Below, in pieces: positions 10,767 through 19,243 of a DNA stretch of 64,000 nt. Position 1 is the first letter of the stretch; every line of letters starts with the position of its first letter. Source of the stretch: JABFXX01 sp036489755 (GTDB lineage: Bacteria > Myxococcota_A > Polyangia > Haliangiales > Haliangiaceae); NCBI GenBank assembly GCA_036489755.1, contig DASXFD010000057.1:62001-126000 (forward strand), in the 5' to 3' direction. A program made the position numbers and the translations under genes. Below the pieces are notes generated by a model. That model did no database searches. It saw only the letters and a program-made list of their open reading frames with translations, and was not told the DNA's origin.

Positions 10767-10795
10767 AACCCGTAACAACATTGTTAGTACGGGTT
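10767..10795. repeat. Inverted repeat between purC and purL
   Basis: AACCCGTA (10767-10774) and TACGGGTT (10788-10795) form a perfect 8-bp stem around a 13-nt A/T-rich loop that itself contains ACAA/TTGT. It lies 32 bp upstream of the purL GTG and could be an operator, an mRNA hairpin or a weak terminator. No T-run follows on the purL strand. Confidence 0.5.
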
Positions 10796-10808
10796 TTGCG
10801 AACAGGGT

Positions 10809-10829
10809 CTTGTCGCGACTCGCGACGAG
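10809..10829. repeat. Palindromic hairpin just after purC
   Basis: GTCGCGA-C-TCGCGAC is a 7-bp perfect inverted repeat, extendable to 10 bp with one G-T pair. It starts 22 bp after the purC stop. It may terminate transcription or stabilise the purC 3' end so that purL is expressed differently. Confidence 0.5.
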
Positions 10830-10850
10830 CTGCCGGGTCGCAACGGATGA

Positions 10851-11834
10851 TCACGCAGCTCCCAATGCCGCAGCGATCCGCGGCAGCGGCGGCGCCGTGT
10901 CGGGCTGAAACGTCGTCCCGGTCACGAGCTCGAAGCTCGCGATGTAACGCCGCGCAGCTTCGCAGCGAATCTCGTCGGGCATCACCGGCGGCGGACCATC
11001 GCCGGACCACTTGGCTTCGCCGGCGAGCCAGCGCCGCACGAACTCTTTGTCGAGGCTGCGCGGCTCCTCGCCGCGGGCGAGCCGTTGCTCGTAGTCCTCG
11101 GCGTACCAGTAGCGCGACGAATCGGGCGTGTGGATCTCGTCGATCACGACGATGTTGCCACCGGCATCGAGACCCATCTCGTACTTGGTGTCCGCGAGGA
11201 TCAGGCCGCGCTTCGCGGCGTGCGCGCGGCCGGCGGCGAACAGCGTCTCGGCGATCGCGGCGGCCGCCTCGAAGTCCGCCGGCGTGATGCGGCCCATCGC
11301 GAGCAGCTCGTCCTTGCTCACCGACACGTCGTGATCGCCCTTCGCCGCCTTCGTCGACGGCGTCAGGATCGGTTTCGGCAGCGCCTCGTTCTTGCGCATG
11401 CCATCGGGCAGCGCGTGGCCGCAGAACGTCCGCGCGCCCTGCTCGTACGCCTTCCAGATCGACGTCGACGTGACGCCGGTCAGGTACGCGCGCATCACGA
11501 GCTCGACGGCCAGCGGCGTGCACTCGCGCGCGACCATCACGTTCGGATCGGGCACGCGCAGCATGTGGTTCGCCGCGAGCTGCTTGGTGTGCTCGAACCA
11601 GAAGGTCGCGAGCTGGTTCAGCACCTGGCCCTTGAACGGAATCGTGCCGACGACGGCGTCGAACGCGCTCAGGCGATCGGTCACGACGATCACGCGCTCG
11701 CCGCGCTCTTTATCGATGAAGCAATCGCGGACCTTGCCGTCGTAACGCGGCAGCGTACGGCCGCCGAGCGACTTCCACGGCGTGGCGTCGAGCGTTTGCT
11801 TCAGCTGCGCGTGCAAAACATCGTCGCTGATCAT
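10851..11834 (-). CDS. purC: Phosphoribosylaminoimidazole-succinocarboxamide (SAICAR) synthase
   Basis: Joins aspartate to CAIR with ATP. 327 aa, longer than the ~240-aa enterobacterial form and like the ~300-aa type with an extended C-terminus. Family residues visible: RYDGKVRD (ATP-binding start), VVTDRLSAFD, LILADTKYEMG and VIDEIHTPDSSRYW. ATG 11834 overlaps the TGA of the mini-ORF between it and purB (TCATGATC), so translation is probably coupled. The next step, SAICAR cleavage, is done by PurB, encoded upstream. Confidence 0.96.
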   Translation of the reverse strand: MISDDVLHAQLKQTLDATPWKSLGGRTLPRYDGKVRDCFIDKERGERVIVVTDRLSAFDAVVGTIPFKGQVLNQLATFWFEHTKQLAANHMLRVPDPNVMVARECTPLAVELVMRAYLTGVTSTSIWKAYEQGARTFCGHALPDGMRKNEALPKPILTPSTKAAKGDHDVSVSKDELLAMGRITPADFEAAAAIAETLFAAGRAHAAKRGLILADTKYEMGLDAGGNIVVIDEIHTPDSSRYWYAEDYEQRLARGEEPRSLDKEFVRRWLAGEAKWSGDGPPPVMPDEIRCEAARRYIASFELVTGTTFQPDTAPPLPRIAAALGAA

Positions 11835-11890
11835 GATTTCTCGCTCGCTACGCGGTCACAGTCGACCGCGGTGGATCGCTCGCTCGTCAT
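11831..11890 (-). CDS. 19-codon bridging mini-ORF between purB and purC (repeat copy A)
   Basis: Exactly 60 nt. The ATG overlaps the purB stop as ATGA and its own TGA overlaps the purC start as ATGA, so three reading frames are chained by 4-nt overlaps. The peptide is MTSERSTAVDCDRVASEKS. The 46 nt at 11840-11885 match 63034-63079 at 42 of 46 positions; that copy sits in frame inside the second ABC transporter gene. A same-sized mini-ORF joins the two ABC genes at 61926-61985. The DNA core can fold (CGCGGTC-GACTGT-GACCGCG). I infer a repeat-derived translational coupler; whether the peptide itself acts is unknown. Confidence 0.55.
   Translation of the reverse strand: MTSERSTAVDCDRVASEKS
11840..11885 (-). 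repeat. Dispersed 46-nt repeat, copy A
   Basis: Begins GAGCGAGCG and ends GCGAGCGAG on the minus strand, with an inner 7-bp hairpin CGCGGTC/GACCGCG. It differs from the copy at 63034-63079 at four positions. The repeat makes up most of the purB-purC junction. Confidence 0.75.
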
Positions 11891-13224
11891 CGATTCGCTC
11901 CCAGCGCGCGGTCGAGGATCTCGGGCGCGTGCCGCAGGTGGTGGTCGAGATCGAAGCACGCGTCGAGCGCCTTGCCGTCGAGCCGCGCGGTGATGTCGGG
12001 ATCCTTGCCGAGCAGCTCGCGGAAGCGGCCCGGCTTCGCGCCGGCGAGCCCTTCTGCGGCCGCTTCGTGGATTGCGGCGAGCGCCGACCGCTGCACCATC
12101 TCGTACGCCTGCTGGCGGGGCAGCCCGGCCTTGACGAGCGCGAGCAGCACGGCCTCGCTGAAGTAGAGGCCGCCGAACCGCTCGAGGTTCGCGCGCATGC
12201 GCGCCGCGTGGACGACCAGGTTCTGAACCAAGCCCGTCGCGCGCGCGAGCATGAAGTCGGCGAGGATCGTCGCGTCGGGCAGCGCGACGCGCTCGACGCT
12301 CGAGTGCGAGATGTCGCGCTCGTGCCATAGCGCGACGTCTTCCATGCCGGCCTGCGCGTAGCCGCGCAACAGCCGCGCGAGCCCGGTGAGGTTCTCGCTC
12401 AGGATCGGATTCTTCTTGTGCGGCATCGCGGACGAGCCCTTCTGGCCCGCCGCGAACCCTTCTTCGGCCTCGCCGACCTCGGTGCGCTGCCAGTGCCGCA
12501 CGCCGAGTGCGATCTGCTCGATCGCGGTGCCGAGCAGCGCGATCGCGGTCAACACCTCGGCGTGGCGATCGCGCGCGACGATCTGCGTGGCGACCGTCTC
12601 GGGCTCGAGCCCGAGCTTGCCGAGCGCCGCTCGCTCGATCGACGGATCCAAGTTGCCGTATACGCCGACCGCGCCGGCGATCTTGCCGACCGCGATCGCG
12701 TGGCGCGCGCGCACGAGCCGGCTCGACGCGCGCACGACCTCGGCGTTCCACCGCGCGAACACCAGGCCCGCCGTGATCGGCTCGGCGTGGATGCCGTGCG
12801 AGCGCCCGATCATCGGCGTGGTCGCGTGCTCGCGGGCTTTCAGAGCCAGCGCGCTCGCGAGTGCCATCGTGCCCGAGATGATCTTGTCGAGTGCGCGGCC
12901 GGTCTGGATCGCGAGCGACGTGTCGAGGACGTCGCTCGACGTCATGCCGAGGTGCAGCCAGCGCGCGGGCTCGCCGGCGAGCTCTTCGACGTGCGTCAGA
13001 AACGCGATGACGTCGTGCCGCGTGGTCTGCTCGATCGTCAAGATGCGCCCGGCATCGAGCTTGCCGCTCGCCTTCGCGCGAACCTGCGCGGCCGTGCCGG
13101 CCGGCACCGTGCCCGCGCGTTCCATGGCGTCGCAAACCGCGAGCTCGATCTCGAGCCACAGCTCGAACCGGAACCGGTCGTCCCACAGCGCGGCGAGCTC
13201 CGGACGGCTGTAACGAGCGATCAT
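11887..13224 (-). CDS. purB: Adenylosuccinate lyase
   Basis: Cleaves SAICAR to AICAR and adenylosuccinate to AMP, both with release of fumarate. 445 aa, typical length. Fumarase/aspartase superfamily signature GSSAMPHKKNPI at ~265-276, TSSDVLDTSL at ~93-102 and the catalytic His region IGRSHGIHAEP at ~138-148. First gene of the minus-strand purB-(mini-ORF)-purC-purL series. The 108-bp gap to the divergent FN3 gene must hold promoters for both; a TACAAT box at 13294-13299 points toward the FN3 gene. No clear Shine-Dalgarno before ATG 13224. Confidence 0.96.
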   Translation of the reverse strand: MIARYSRPELAALWDDRFRFELWLEIELAVCDAMERAGTVPAGTAAQVRAKASGKLDAGRILTIEQTTRHDVIAFLTHVEELAGEPARWLHLGMTSSDVLDTSLAIQTGRALDKIISGTMALASALALKAREHATTPMIGRSHGIHAEPITAGLVFARWNAEVVRASSRLVRARHAIAVGKIAGAVGVYGNLDPSIERAALGKLGLEPETVATQIVARDRHAEVLTAIALLGTAIEQIALGVRHWQRTEVGEAEEGFAAGQKGSSAMPHKKNPILSENLTGLARLLRGYAQAGMEDVALWHERDISHSSVERVALPDATILADFMLARATGLVQNLVVHAARMRANLERFGGLYFSEAVLLALVKAGLPRQQAYEMVQRSALAAIHEAAAEGLAGAKPGRFRELLGKDPDITARLDGKALDACFDLDHHLRHAPEILDRALGANR

Positions 13225-13332
13225 GGCGGGCTTTGTTTACCACGGTTCTCCGACGAGATAAGCGGTAGATCCCGCGCCGTTGCGGGACTCGAATACAATC
13301 CTCGTGCAACGCGCCGGGCGCTGCCGTCCTTC

Positions 13333-14241
13333 ATGACCATGGCACCAACCATCGCTATGTTTGCTCGCATCACGTTCACCGCCGTGGTCGCGCTCGCGCC
13401 GACCCGCGCGTTCGCGGACGAGCCGCTCGCGGCACCGTACGGCCTCGCCGCCGCCGTGCAGTCGTCGGAGATCCGGCTGTCGTGGGACTCGTCATCGGGC
13501 GCGTCGGCGTACGTCGTGTATCGCGACACCGATGGCAACGGCTATTCGCTGCGCGAGCTGCAGACGACGTCGTCGACGTCGCTCGACGATTACGACATCA
13601 AGCCGGGTCACACGTACATCTACGTCGTCAAAGCGAAGCGCGATAGCGAGCTGTCGCCGGCGTCGAGCCAGGTGAAGGCGCTGACGCCTCCCGAGGCGCC
13701 GTACCAGGTGTCGGCGAAGGTCGAATCCGGGCGCAGCGTGAGCCTGTCGTGGAGCAGCGTGTCGAACGCGAGCACGTACGTCGTGATGCGCTCGACCGAA
13801 TCGGCGGAGTACGGCATGCGCGAGCTCACCACGACGTCGAGCACGTACTACTCGGACAGCGACGTCCAAGACGGCAAGGCGTACTACTACGTCGTCAAAG
13901 CGAAGAGCGACAACGGCGCGTTGTCGGCGGCCTCGAAGTCGGCGACCGCCGTGTTGCCGCTGGCCGCGCCGCAGAGCGTGACCGCGAGCGCGTCGTCGTC
14001 GCAGGAGATCCGGCTGTCGTGGGATTCGGTCTCGGGCGCCGACTCGTACGTCATTCTCCGCGACACCGATTCCGGCGGCTACTCGTATCGCGAGGTCGGC
14101 ACGTCGTCGAGCTCGTACTATTCGGACAGCGGCGTCGAGCCCGGCAAGACCTACTACTACGTCGTCGTCGCGAAGTCGTCGATCTCGAAGTCCGAGAAGT
14201 CGCGGCAAGCCAGCGCGACTACCGCTGCAAAATCCAACTAG
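13333..14241 (+). CDS. Secreted protein with three fibronectin type III domains
   Basis: 302 aa. A signal peptide of about 27 residues (ending TRAFA before DEP) is followed by three FN3 domains of about 90 residues each, starting near residues 36, 123 and 213. Each has the strand motif (I/V)xLSWxS and the late Tyr-rich strand YxYVVxAK; the first and third share EIRLSWDS. No enzyme domain is attached, so it is probably an extracellular binding or scaffold protein. The stop overlaps the convergent kinase stop by four bases (14238-14241). ATG 13333 is the first of three near starts (also 13339 and 13357). Confidence 0.88.
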   Translation: MTMAPTIAMFARITFTAVVALAPTRAFADEPLAAPYGLAAAVQSSEIRLSWDSSSGASAYVVYRDTDGNGYSLRELQTTSSTSLDDYDIKPGHTYIYVVKAKRDSELSPASSQVKALTPPEAPYQVSAKVESGRSVSLSWSSVSNASTYVVMRSTESAEYGMRELTTTSSTYYSDSDVQDGKAYYYVVKAKSDNGALSAASKSATAVLPLAAPQSVTASASSSQEIRLSWDSVSGADSYVILRDTDSGGYSYREVGTSSSSYYSDSGVEPGKTYYYVVVAKSSISKSEKSRQASATTAAKSN

Positions 14242-15551
14242 TGCGCCGCCGGCCGCGTCGTCGAGTTGCCGCAACCGGTGCCGGGTGCCGGCATGCGAAC
14301 GGTCGGCGCCTTGTTGTCGTCGGCCGGATCGACCTTGAAGCACGCGATGTCGAAGCCGGCCAGCTGCGCGGTGAGATGGACGATGCGGTCCTCATGCCCG
14401 AACCGGTACGCGAGCGGGGTCTGGCCGAGCATGCGATCCTCGTCGAAGATCCACGCGCCTTCCGGCTTGGAGTGGATCACGACGTCGACCACAGGGCTAC
14501 CGCCGCGGCGCGACACGACGACGACGCCCGCGGCAACCGCAGCCGCGAGCAGCGTGGCCACGATCGGCAGCCAGCGCCGGCGATGCGCGAACGTCGGTGT
14601 CGCGACCGTCGGCGACGTCGGCGCGGTGGGCGCGGGCGGCGCGGTGATCTGGCGCGGCGCGGGCATCGCGACCGTCGGCGCCGTCGCATCCATCGACTCG
14701 CCCGCCTCCGCGAGATGCTCGAGCGCGTCTGCGAGCGCGGACGCCGTCGCGTACCGATCTTCGCGCCGCGGCGCCATCGCGGTCATCACGATCCGCTCGA
14801 ACGCCGCCGACAGCTCGGGCCGCTGCACGCGCGGTGGCGTCGCGTCGCTGCTGACGACGAGGTTGAGCACCTTCAGCACGTTGTCGCCTTCGAACGGCAC
14901 CTTGCCGGTGGCGGCGCGATACAGGACCACGCCGAGCGAATAGATGTCGGCGCGCGCATCGACGTCGTCGCCGCGCGCCTGCTCGGGCGACATGTACGCC
15001 GCCGTGCCGATCACCGTGCCGGAACGCGTCAGGTTCGCAGCGTCGCCGTGGTCGCCGACGAGCTTCGAGATCCCGAAGTCGACGATCTTCAGAAAGTCGC
15101 GACCGCCGCGATCGATCACGAACAGGTTCTCGGGCTTGATGTCGCGGTGGACGATGCCCTTGTCGTGCGCGGCCGCCAGCGCGCGTGCGGCCTGCGCACC
15201 GAGGCCGGCGATGCGCCGCTCGGGCATCTCGCGCCCGCCGCCGAGCAGCTGCGCGAGCGAGCTGCCGTCGAGGAGCTCCATCACGATGTACGTGTGGCCG
15301 TCGCTGCGATCGATGTCGACGATGTCGATGATGTGCTCGTTGCCGATCGCCGATGCGAGGCGCGCCTCTTGCTCGAACCGCGCGATCGCCGCGCCGCTCG
15401 CGCCGGCTTCGAGCAACACCTTGATCGCGACGCGCTTGTCGAGCCGCTCGTTGACGGCCTCGTACACCGCGCCCATGCCGCCCTGCCCGAGCTGTCGCGT
15501 CACGCGGTAGCGGCCGGCCAGCACGGTGCCGACGAGCTCGCTTCCAGACAT
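14238..15551 (-). CDS. Hanks-type Ser/Thr kinase with C-terminal PEGA-like domain
   Basis: 437 aa. Kinase domain ~14-275: LGQGGMGAVYEA, VAIKVL, HRDIKPENL, DFGISK and MSPEQARGDD. Next comes a Pro/Thr-rich linker, one hydrophobic helix (LPIVATLLAAAVAAGVVVV) and an exported part with a PEGA-like repeat (VVIHSKPEGAWIFDEDRMLGQ). It is probably a sensor kinase reading the envelope. It is directly downstream of, and on the same strand as, the zinc-finger kinase and ECF sigma factor, with an 10-bp gap. A TAGCAT box made from the upstream stop codon lies seven bases before its ATG. Confidence 0.93.
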   Translation of the reverse strand: MSGSELVGTVLAGRYRVTRQLGQGGMGAVYEAVNERLDKRVAIKVLLEAGASGAAIARFEQEARLASAIGNEHIIDIVDIDRSDGHTYIVMELLDGSSLAQLLGGGREMPERRIAGLGAQAARALAAAHDKGIVHRDIKPENLFVIDRGGRDFLKIVDFGISKLVGDHGDAANLTRSGTVIGTAAYMSPEQARGDDVDARADIYSLGVVLYRAATGKVPFEGDNVLKVLNLVVSSDATPPRVQRPELSAAFERIVMTAMAPRREDRYATASALADALEHLAEAGESMDATAPTVAMPAPRQITAPPAPTAPTSPTVATPTFAHRRRWLPIVATLLAAAVAAGVVVVSRRGGSPVVDVVIHSKPEGAWIFDEDRMLGQTPLAYRFGHEDRIVHLTAQLAGFDIACFKVDPADDNKAPTVRMPAPGTGCGNSTTRPAAH

Positions 15552-15558
15552 GCGCCGG

Positions 15559-15564
15559 ATGCTA
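15559..15564 (-). promoter_or_regulatory. -10-like TAGCAT box, 7 nt before ATG
   Basis: TAGCAT, seven bases, then ATG 15551. The TAG is also the stop codon of the upstream kinase. No Shine-Dalgarno is present. It fits the leaderless pattern with one extra base. Confidence 0.35.
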
Positions 15565-16533
15565 CCGCGGTGCCGGTGCTCGGCGCAGCTCGTCTCGCAG
15601 CTCGGCTGCGGTCGCGAATCGCGCGGCGGGATCGCGGGCCATCGCGCGCTCGGCGATCGCGTGCAGCTGCATCGGGACCGCCGGCGCGAGCACGGCCAAC
15701 GCCGCCGGCGGGCCGGCGCGCACGAGCTCGAGTAGCCGCGTCGGCGTCGGCGTGCGGCCCGCGCCGCGATACGGCGGCTGGCCGGCGCACAGCGTGTACA
15801 GGATCGCGCCGAGCGCGTAGACGTCGCTGCGCTCGTCGGCGTCGTCGCCCGCCGCTTGCTCGGGCGACAGGTAGCCCGGCGTGCCCATGACGTCGCCGGT
15901 CGAGGTCAACGCCGGCGCGGTCGGCTCGGCGGCGGCATCGAGTTCCTTCGCGAGGCCCCAATCGATCACGGTCGTCTCGCCGCGGTCGTCGACGAGGATG
16001 TTCTTCGGCGAGACGTCGCGATGGACGATGCGCTGCGCGTGCGCGTACGCGAGCGCCTCGGTGGCCGCGACGACGTGCGGCAATAGCGCGAGCCGGTCGT
16101 CGACGTCGCGCGCACGGGCGAGCGCCTCACCGAGCGTGCCGCCGGTGACGAGCCGCATCGCGTAGAACGGCGTGCCGTCGGGCCACTCGCCCGCCTCGTA
16201 GATCGGCACGATCGCCGGATGCTGCAGCCGCGTCGTGATCGCGATCTCGCGTGCGAACCGGGCGCGCGTCGCCGGCGAGAGGCCGAGCACTTCTTTGATC
16301 GCGACGTCGCGCCCACTGCGATGATCGTGCGCGCGCAGGATCCGGCCCATGCCGCCGCGCGCGAGCTCGCCGAGCAGCTGGTACGGCGCCGTGACCAGCG
16401 CGCGACACGACTCGCACCGCGCGACATGCTCGCGCAACCTCGCACCGTCGGCGGCGGCGAGCGCGCCTGCTTCGCGCGCGGCCAGCAGCATCGCGAGATC
16501 GTCGCAGTCCATCGGGCCGTCCATCGCGTCCAT
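15562..16533 (-). CDS. Ser/Thr kinase with N-terminal anti-sigma-type zinc finger
   Basis: 323 aa. Residues ~8-45 carry HVARCESC (H-x3-C-x2-C), the zinc-binding pattern of ZAS anti-sigma domains; a kinase domain follows (~52-320) with LARGGMGRILRA, VAIKEVL, HRDVSPKN and LSPEQAAGDD. The magnesium-binding DFG is DWG (VIDWGLAK), a substitution seen in some bacterial kinases. No transmembrane helix. ATG 16533 overlaps the TGA of the ECF sigma gene (TGATG), so the two are co-translated. I infer that the zinc finger binds the sigma factor and the kinase controls it. Confidence 0.9.
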   Translation of the reverse strand: MDAMDGPMDCDDLAMLLAAREAGALAAADGARLREHVARCESCRALVTAPYQLLGELARGGMGRILRAHDHRSGRDVAIKEVLGLSPATRARFAREIAITTRLQHPAIVPIYEAGEWPDGTPFYAMRLVTGGTLGEALARARDVDDRLALLPHVVAATEALAYAHAQRIVHRDVSPKNILVDDRGETTVIDWGLAKELDAAAEPTAPALTSTGDVMGTPGYLSPEQAAGDDADERSDVYALGAILYTLCAGQPPYRGAGRTPTPTRLLELVRAGPPAALAVLAPAVPMQLHAIAERAMARDPAARFATAAELRDELRRAPAPR

Positions 16534-17228
16534 CAGGCCGTCCCGAACCGCGCGCGCAGCAACGCTTCGATGTAGCGCACGCCGAGCTCGACCTCGCGGC
16601 GGGTGGTGCCGAGCGTCTCGGCGATCTCCGCTTGGCCGCGCCCTTCGAGCAAGCCGACGAACACCGCGACGAGCTGCTCGCCGCGCGCCGCGAGCCTGCG
16701 CACGTGGATCCGCGCGATCCGCCATTCGACCGCGAGCTCGCCGAGCGCGTCGTCGTCGCTGCCGGCCTCGCGGGTGCGCGCGACCATCTCGCGCAACGTA
16801 TCGAGCACCTCGCGGCGCTTCGCGGCCAGCGAATCGACGTCGGCCGCCGGCGCCGCCGACGTCAGCGTCGCGATCGTGATCCAGCCGCTCGGTCGCGTCG
16901 CGGTCTCGCGCTCGTAGTCGGGATGCTCGCGCATGTAGTCGATCGCGGAGCGCCGCACGATCACGCGCAACCACGCGCGCAACACGGGCGGCGGATCCAT
17001 CGCGCACAGCTTGCGCACCGCCGCGAGCTCGCGCGCGTAGAGCCGGGCGAACACGCGCGTCGTGATCTCGTGCGGCGTGTCCTCGAGATCGCGCAACCGG
17101 CCCACCGGCTGGAACCGCGCCATCTCGGTGAGCTCCGGCTCGAGCGCGGTCATCAGCTGGGGCCACGCTTCGACGCCGCGCGTCGCGACCTCGCGAAACA
17201 GCTCCCACAGCCGCTCGTCCGGGGTCAC
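16533..17228 (-). CDS. ECF-type RNA polymerase sigma factor
   Basis: 231 aa. A sigma-70 region-2-like segment spans ~45-105 (RLYARELAAV, LRAWLRVIVRRSAIDYMRE) and a region-4 helix-turn-helix spans ~185-225 (GQAEIAETLGTTRREVELGV). The part between is longer and more acidic than in minimal ECF factors. It starts at GTG 17228 and ends inside the start codon of the zinc-finger kinase. Its partner gene suggests a kinase-controlled envelope or stress regulon. Assignment to a numbered ECF group would need a profile search. Confidence 0.88.
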   Translation of the reverse strand: MTPDERLWELFREVATRGVEAWPQLMTALEPELTEMARFQPVGRLRDLEDTPHEITTRVFARLYARELAAVRKLCAMDPPPVLRAWLRVIVRRSAIDYMREHPDYERETATRPSGWITIATLTSAAPAADVDSLAAKRREVLDTLREMVARTREAGSDDDALGELAVEWRIARIHVRRLAARGEQLVAVFVGLLEGRGQAEIAETLGTTRREVELGVRYIEALLRARFGTA

Positions 17229-17314
17229 CGCCTAACGATGACACGAATGACGATTTCGCGTGCACGCCGGGCGCGGCCGCCGACCTGACGAGACATCCCC
17301 AACTTCGAGGTCCC

Positions 17315-18349
<1,035 letters not shown>

Positions 18350-18376
18350 CTCGGTCGATCTCGGCGACGCGCACGA

Positions 18377-18760
18377 TCAGCGTGCCATGAACCAAATGCC
18401 GAGCGCGACCGCACACGCGATCATCACGCAGACCGAGCTCCACACGATGAGGTCGCGCCGGCGACGCGCGCGGGTCTCCGACGGATCGCGCGGCGGCGCC
18501 AGGTAGCCGAGCGCTCGCGCCGACGGCGGCGTGATCTGCCCGCTCGACACCTCGGACATCGCGCGGAGCTTCACCGCCGGCAACGCGCGCTCGGGCGTGT
18601 CGCTCGCTTTGACGCCCGGCAGGCCCGGCGTCTTCTTCGAGATCGCACGCAGCTGCGGCTGTGCGACCTGCGGCGCCTGCGGCGGCCCGGTCCACACGCT
18701 GGTCGCGGCGTCTGGATCGGGCGTCTGCTTCAGCGTCGGTCGCTTCGAACGCTCGGTCAT
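18377..18760 (-). CDS. Hypothetical tail-anchored membrane protein
   Basis: 127 aa. A soluble, Pro/Ser-rich N-terminal part of ~100 residues, a short Arg run (ETRARRRRDL) and one C-terminal hydrophobic helix (VWSSVCVMIACAVALGIWFM) ending at the stop. The basic stretch before the helix places the N-terminus in the cytoplasm. It starts seven bases after the dut stop on the same strand, so it is probably co-transcribed with dut. No family recognised. Confidence 0.7.
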   Translation of the reverse strand: MTERSKRPTLKQTPDPDAATSVWTGPPQAPQVAQPQLRAISKKTPGLPGVKASDTPERALPAVKLRAMSEVSSGQITPPSARALGYLAPPRDPSETRARRRRDLIVWSSVCVMIACAVALGIWFMAR

Positions 18761-18767
18761 CGCTCGA

Positions 18768-19217
18768 TCACCGGCCCGTCGATCCGAAGCCGCCCGTCCC
18801 GCGTTTGGTCTCCGTCAGCTCGTCGACGACGACGAGCTCCGCACGCGCCACCGGTGCGATCACGAGCTGCGCGATGCGCTGCCCCGGCTCGATCCGTACG
18901 GTCCGCTCGCCGTGATTGATCACGAGCACGCACAGCTCGCCGCGAAAGTCGGCGTCGATGGTGCCGGGCGAGTTCGTGAGCGTGACGCCGTGCTCGCGCG
19001 CGAGCCCCGAGCGCGGCCGTACCTGAGCTTCGAAGCCCGGCGGAATCTCGATCGCGAGGCCAGTGGGCACGCTCGCGCGCGCGCGGGGCACGAGCTCGAT
19101 CGCCGCATCCATCGCCGCACACACGTCGAGTCCGGCGGCGTGATCGGTCATGTACGCCGGCACGATCGCATCGGGCCTCAGCTTCTTGACGCGTACGACG
19201 GGCCCCATCGGCGCCAT
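18768..19217 (-). CDS. dut: Deoxyuridine 5'-triphosphate nucleotidohydrolase (dUTPase)
   Basis: Hydrolyses dUTP to dUMP and PPi, keeping uracil out of DNA and feeding dTMP synthesis. 149 aa, normal for the homotrimeric family. All five motifs are visible: HAAGLDVCA, PRSGLA, NSPGTIDADFRGEL, GQRIAQLVI and the C-terminal RGTGGFGSTGR, which closes the active site. ATG 19217 and ATG 19208 are both possible starts; neither has a clear Shine-Dalgarno, and 19217 lies 26 bp after the pnp stop, which favours read-through from pnp. Confidence 0.95.
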   Translation of the reverse strand: MAPMGPVVRVKKLRPDAIVPAYMTDHAAGLDVCAAMDAAIELVPRARASVPTGLAIEIPPGFEAQVRPRSGLAREHGVTLTNSPGTIDADFRGELCVLVINHGERTVRIEPGQRIAQLVIAPVARAELVVVDELTETKRGTGGFGSTGR

Positions 19218-19243
19218 GGTACCGCGTTCGTCGCGGGAGGTGA

